A stretch of 38,975 bases of DNA from Sulfurovum sp. (GTDB taxonomy: Bacteria > Campylobacterota > Campylobacteria > Campylobacterales > Sulfurovaceae): assembly GCA_030949325.1 (NCBI GenBank), contig JAUZSQ010000001.1:1-38975 (forward strand), read 5' to 3'. Shown here in pieces: positions 37,627 through 38,975 of this stretch; within the stretch, counting starts at the first letter, position 1; each line of letters begins with the position of its first letter. The notes under the pieces were generated by a model, which was given only the letters and a program-made list of their open reading frames with translations, was not told where the DNA came from and made no database searches. Both the position numbers and the translations under genes were made by a program.

Positions 37627-38970
37627 ATGCCATATACTCCCCATACTAAAAATGAAGTAAGAGAAATGCTTGACGTGATTGGGCTAGAACGTGAGTCTGA
37701 TCTTTTTGCTTTGGTGCCTGATGATTTAAAAGTAAGCAAGTTAAATTTACCTGATGGGCTAGATGAATTTTCAACTTTTTCACTGTTTAAAAAACTAGCT
37801 GCAAAAAATGTGACCGATAAATGTATGTTTATGGGTGGTGGTTACTATGACCACATCGTACCCTCTGCTGTAGATGCTTTAGCAGGACGTTCAGAGTTTT
37901 ATACGGCTTACACACCGTACCAAGCTGAAGCATCTCAAGGGACACTACAAGCACTCTACGAATACCAAAGTCTTATTTGTGAACTAACGGGTATGGATGT
38001 ATCTAATGGTTCGATGTATGATGGGGCTACGGCATTAGCTGAAGCAGCACTTATGGCGGTGAGAATTACCAAAAGAAACAAAGTCTTAATTGACGCAGGT
38101 GTGAACCCTACGTATATTAAAGTAGTACAAACGTATTTGTCCTTTAGAGATATTGAACTTGAAGTGATTGAGATGAATAAGGATGTCAGTGATTTAGAAA
38201 ATGTTGAATCTAAAATAGATAATACTATCGCGGCATACCTTTTTCAAAATCCTAACTTCTTTGGGTCGCTGAGTGATTTTACAGCTATATCTGATAAACT
38301 TCACGAACACAAAGCCTTAGCTGTGATGTCTGCGTATCCTGTCTCTTTAGGTATGCTCAAAGACCCTGCTAGTGTAGGTGTGGACATCGTGAGTGCAGAT
38401 GGACAATCTTTAGGGAACTACCTTAGCTTTGGTGGATGCAACCTTTGGTATGATTGCTACAAAAACGCAGTATATTAGAAACTTACCAGGTAGAATCATC
38501 GGTAAAACGCTTGACAAAGATGGCAAAGAACTTTTTGTTTTGACGATGCAAGCTAGAGAACAACATATTAGACGGCAACGTGCCACATCAAACATTTGTA
38601 CGAACCAAAATTTATTGGCTTTACGTGCTACGATGTTTTTATCGTTATTGGGGAAAGAAGGTTTGGTCACTATGGCTACACTTTGTTTTAATAAAAGCGA
38701 ATATTTAAAAGAGCAATTATCACAAATCAATGGGCTTAGCATTTCTAATACACAAAGTACTTTTAATGAATTTGTCATTAAAACAGCGTTGGGTTCAGAT
38801 GCACTACTTCAAAAACTTAGTGACAAAGGTTTTTATGCAGGGGTGAATTTGTCTGCTTTATATGCAAACAGAAACAATGAAATCTTAATCTCTGTGACTG
38901 AGAAAAGAACAAAGAAGATATGGATGCTTTAGTACTGGCTATGAAACAAGCATTAGGAGAAGTATTATGA
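37627..38970 (+). CDS. gcvPA: Glycine decarboxylase subunit 1 (P protein, alpha) (two frameshifts)
   Basis: N-terminal half of the split pyridoxal-phosphate glycine dehydrogenase, about 447 residues. It opens MPYTPHTKNEVREMLDVIGL. Typical segments are GGGYYDHIVPSAVDALAGRS, YTAYTPYQAEASQGTLQALY and NGSMYDGATALAEAALMA. VDIVSADGQSLGNYLSFGG precedes the first break at about 38435. IATKTQYIRNLPGRIIG and QAREQHIRRQRATSNICTNQ follow. A second break near 38910 leads to the true end ALVLAMKQALGEVL. The stop overlaps the next start (ATGA). Confidence 0.95.
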
Positions 38971-38975
38971 GTATA
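38967..38975 (+). CDS. gcvPB: Start of glycine decarboxylase subunit 2 (beta), cut by the window edge
   Basis: ATGAGTATA overlaps the gcvPA stop by four bases, with AGGAGAAG upstream as ribosome site. Only three codons are visible. The identity is inferred from the fixed gcvPA-gcvPB order and coupled overlap. Confidence 0.6.

Overview
The window looks like chromosomal DNA of a low-GC Campylobacterota bacterium, probably near Sulfurovum or Sulfurimonas. This rests on recognised gene content: an ArsS-type sensor kinase, a Ctb-like group III truncated haemoglobin, a succinate dehydrogenase/fumarate reductase with an all-cysteine third cluster, DUF3015/DUF4105 proteins and a split glycine decarboxylase. 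No database search was possible. Most long genes are broken by single-base insertions or deletions, many in homopolymers. The broken set includes housekeeping genes (transketolase, gcvT, gcvPA, tpx, purT) and the anticodon loop of a tRNA. Uncorrected long-read indels explain this better than mass gene decay, so broken genes are given here as one feature across the frameshifts, with break positions.

Layout. 1-1600: a partial gene end, a heavily broken AAA-type ATPase, a small SRP RNA and tRNA-Ser. 1700-6200: a roadblock/LC7 protein divergent from a receiver-domain protein, an RluA-type pseudouridine synthase, and an OmpR/ArsS-type two-component pair. 6200-8280 (minus): a helicase-like protein lacking catalytic motifs, truncated haemoglobin, thiol peroxidase and periplasmic thioredoxin. 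8379-12598: two overlapping P-loop NTPase genes, KAP then NACHT, with a roughly 290-bp hexanucleotide repeat inside the NACHT gene; this is the best candidate for an unusual (defence-like) system. 12595-16421: an EEP-family nuclease/phosphatase, aroK, a secreted protein of unknown function and a farnesyl-diphosphate-synthase-type prenyltransferase. 16437-20201: a single-chain nuclease-methyltransferase-specificity restriction enzyme. 20298-23606: tkt, a LysE-type exporter and a DUF4395 membrane protein. 23607-27947 (minus): a compact purT-VKOR-sdhA-sdhB run.

28040-35950 is a mobile-element graveyard. It holds two 1.4-kb copies of one IS4-family element, an IS200/IS605 element, and four copies of a roughly 120-bp MITE-like element with 15-bp inverted ends. 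These have broken up a DUF3015-DUF4105-S41 protease cell-envelope locus and truncated a gene pair that starts with an HEGLH zincin-like fragment. From 36156 to the right edge is the glycine cleavage operon gcvT-gcvH-gcvPA-gcvPB, cut off by the window end.
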